64,000 nucleotides of DNA from Strix aluco. Taxonomy: Eukaryota > Chordata > Aves > Strigiformes > Strigidae. The DNA lies in assembly GCF_031877795.1 (NCBI RefSeq), contig NC_133943.1, forward strand, positions 10,347,001 through 10,411,000, given 5' to 3'. The notes under the pieces were generated by a model. It saw only the letters and a list, made by a program, of their open reading frames with translations, was not told the origin of the DNA and did not search any database. Of this stretch, positions 63,618-64,000 are shown piece by piece (position 1 is the stretch's first letter; every line of letters begins with the position of its first letter). The position numbers and the translations under genes were made by a program.

Positions 63618-64000
63618 GCAGTGGGAGCCGGCGGGACTGTGAAGGGGGAAAGTCTCTTGCTGCTGCAACGGGCTGATCTCAGGGTCTGCGCAAGGACTGG
63701 CCGCTCGGTGCTGCCCTGGGGAGAAGGACTGGTTGCGACAAGGGAGCTTTTCCTTCTTGCAGTGCTTCAGGCCCTTCTGGGGGGTGTCACTGGAGAGGGC
63801 GGGTCATCTGTGCCAGGGTGGGGGTCTTGCATGTGCCCCGTGCTCTGACTCCAGAGGCATTTGCCCTGTGATTCCTTCTGCCGTGGGGGCAGAAGGCAAG
63901 CGCCCTGTGAGACATTCCCTGTCCCTCCTGCTCTGCTGCCCCTGTTCCCTACAACCCGGTAACTTAATCTCTTGCTAAGGAGAGACTGAAGTCCTGTCCC

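Overview
The window looks like a compact, GC-rich segment of an archosaur genome, most likely a bird microchromosome equivalent to chicken chromosome 13. It carries a vertebrate gene block matching human 5q35 (PRR7, GRK6, SLC34A1, RGS14, LMAN2, B4GALT7, N4BP3). Introns are very short (GRK6 coding span about 14 kb, most other genes 2-7 kb), CpG islands mark the promoters, and there are few transposons. An alpha-2 adrenergic-type receptor and an ARL3-like GTPase that I know from non-mammalian vertebrates are also present. Species assignment is inference; no database was searched. All exon models were read by hand from splice sites and reading phase, and every coding model stays in frame from start to stop.

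Layout: (1) 1-5.5 kb, minus strand: first coding exon of PRR7 at the window edge, with its CpG-island upstream region. (2) 5.5-21.4 kb, minus: GRK6, 16 coding exons, 575 residues. (3) 21.5-22.15 kb: a CCAAT-rich bidirectional promoter and a possible tiny TATA-driven plus-strand transcription unit. (4) 25.1-26.3 kb, minus: single-exon ADRA2D-like receptor. (5) 27.2-31.9 kb, minus: SLC34A1 (renal Na/phosphate cotransporter NaPi-IIa), 12 coding exons. (6) 33.5-41.7 kb, minus: RGS14, 15 coding exons. (7) 41.96-42.35 kb: hexanucleotide minisatellite upstream of RGS14. (8) 44.1-47.1 kb, plus: ARL3-like GTPase. (9) 47.6-51.2 kb, plus: LMAN2 (VIP36). (10) 51.7-54.4 kb, plus: B4GALT7. (11) 54.5-59.0 kb: no recognised gene. 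(12) 59.0-64 kb, plus: N4BP3, with a 104-bp near-perfect palindrome in intron 1.

Functional themes: GRK6 (receptor kinase), RGS14 (Gi/o GAP with GoLoco) and an alpha-2-type receptor (Gi/o-coupled) lie within about 35 kb, an arrangement partly repeated in other human paralogous regions (ADRA2A/GRK5/RGS10/ARL3 on 10q; ADRA2C/GRK4/RGS12 on 4p16). RGS14, SLC34A1 and GRK6 also belong to one phosphate-transport module built on the scaffold NHERF1. Here SLC34A1 and GRK6 keep C-terminal T-R-L PDZ ligands, RGS14 lacks its own, and SLC34A1 has changed one residue of the dibasic PTH-response motif. LMAN2 and B4GALT7 are secretory-pathway housekeeping genes; N4BP3 is a NEDD4-binding LZTS/Fez1-family coiled-coil protein.
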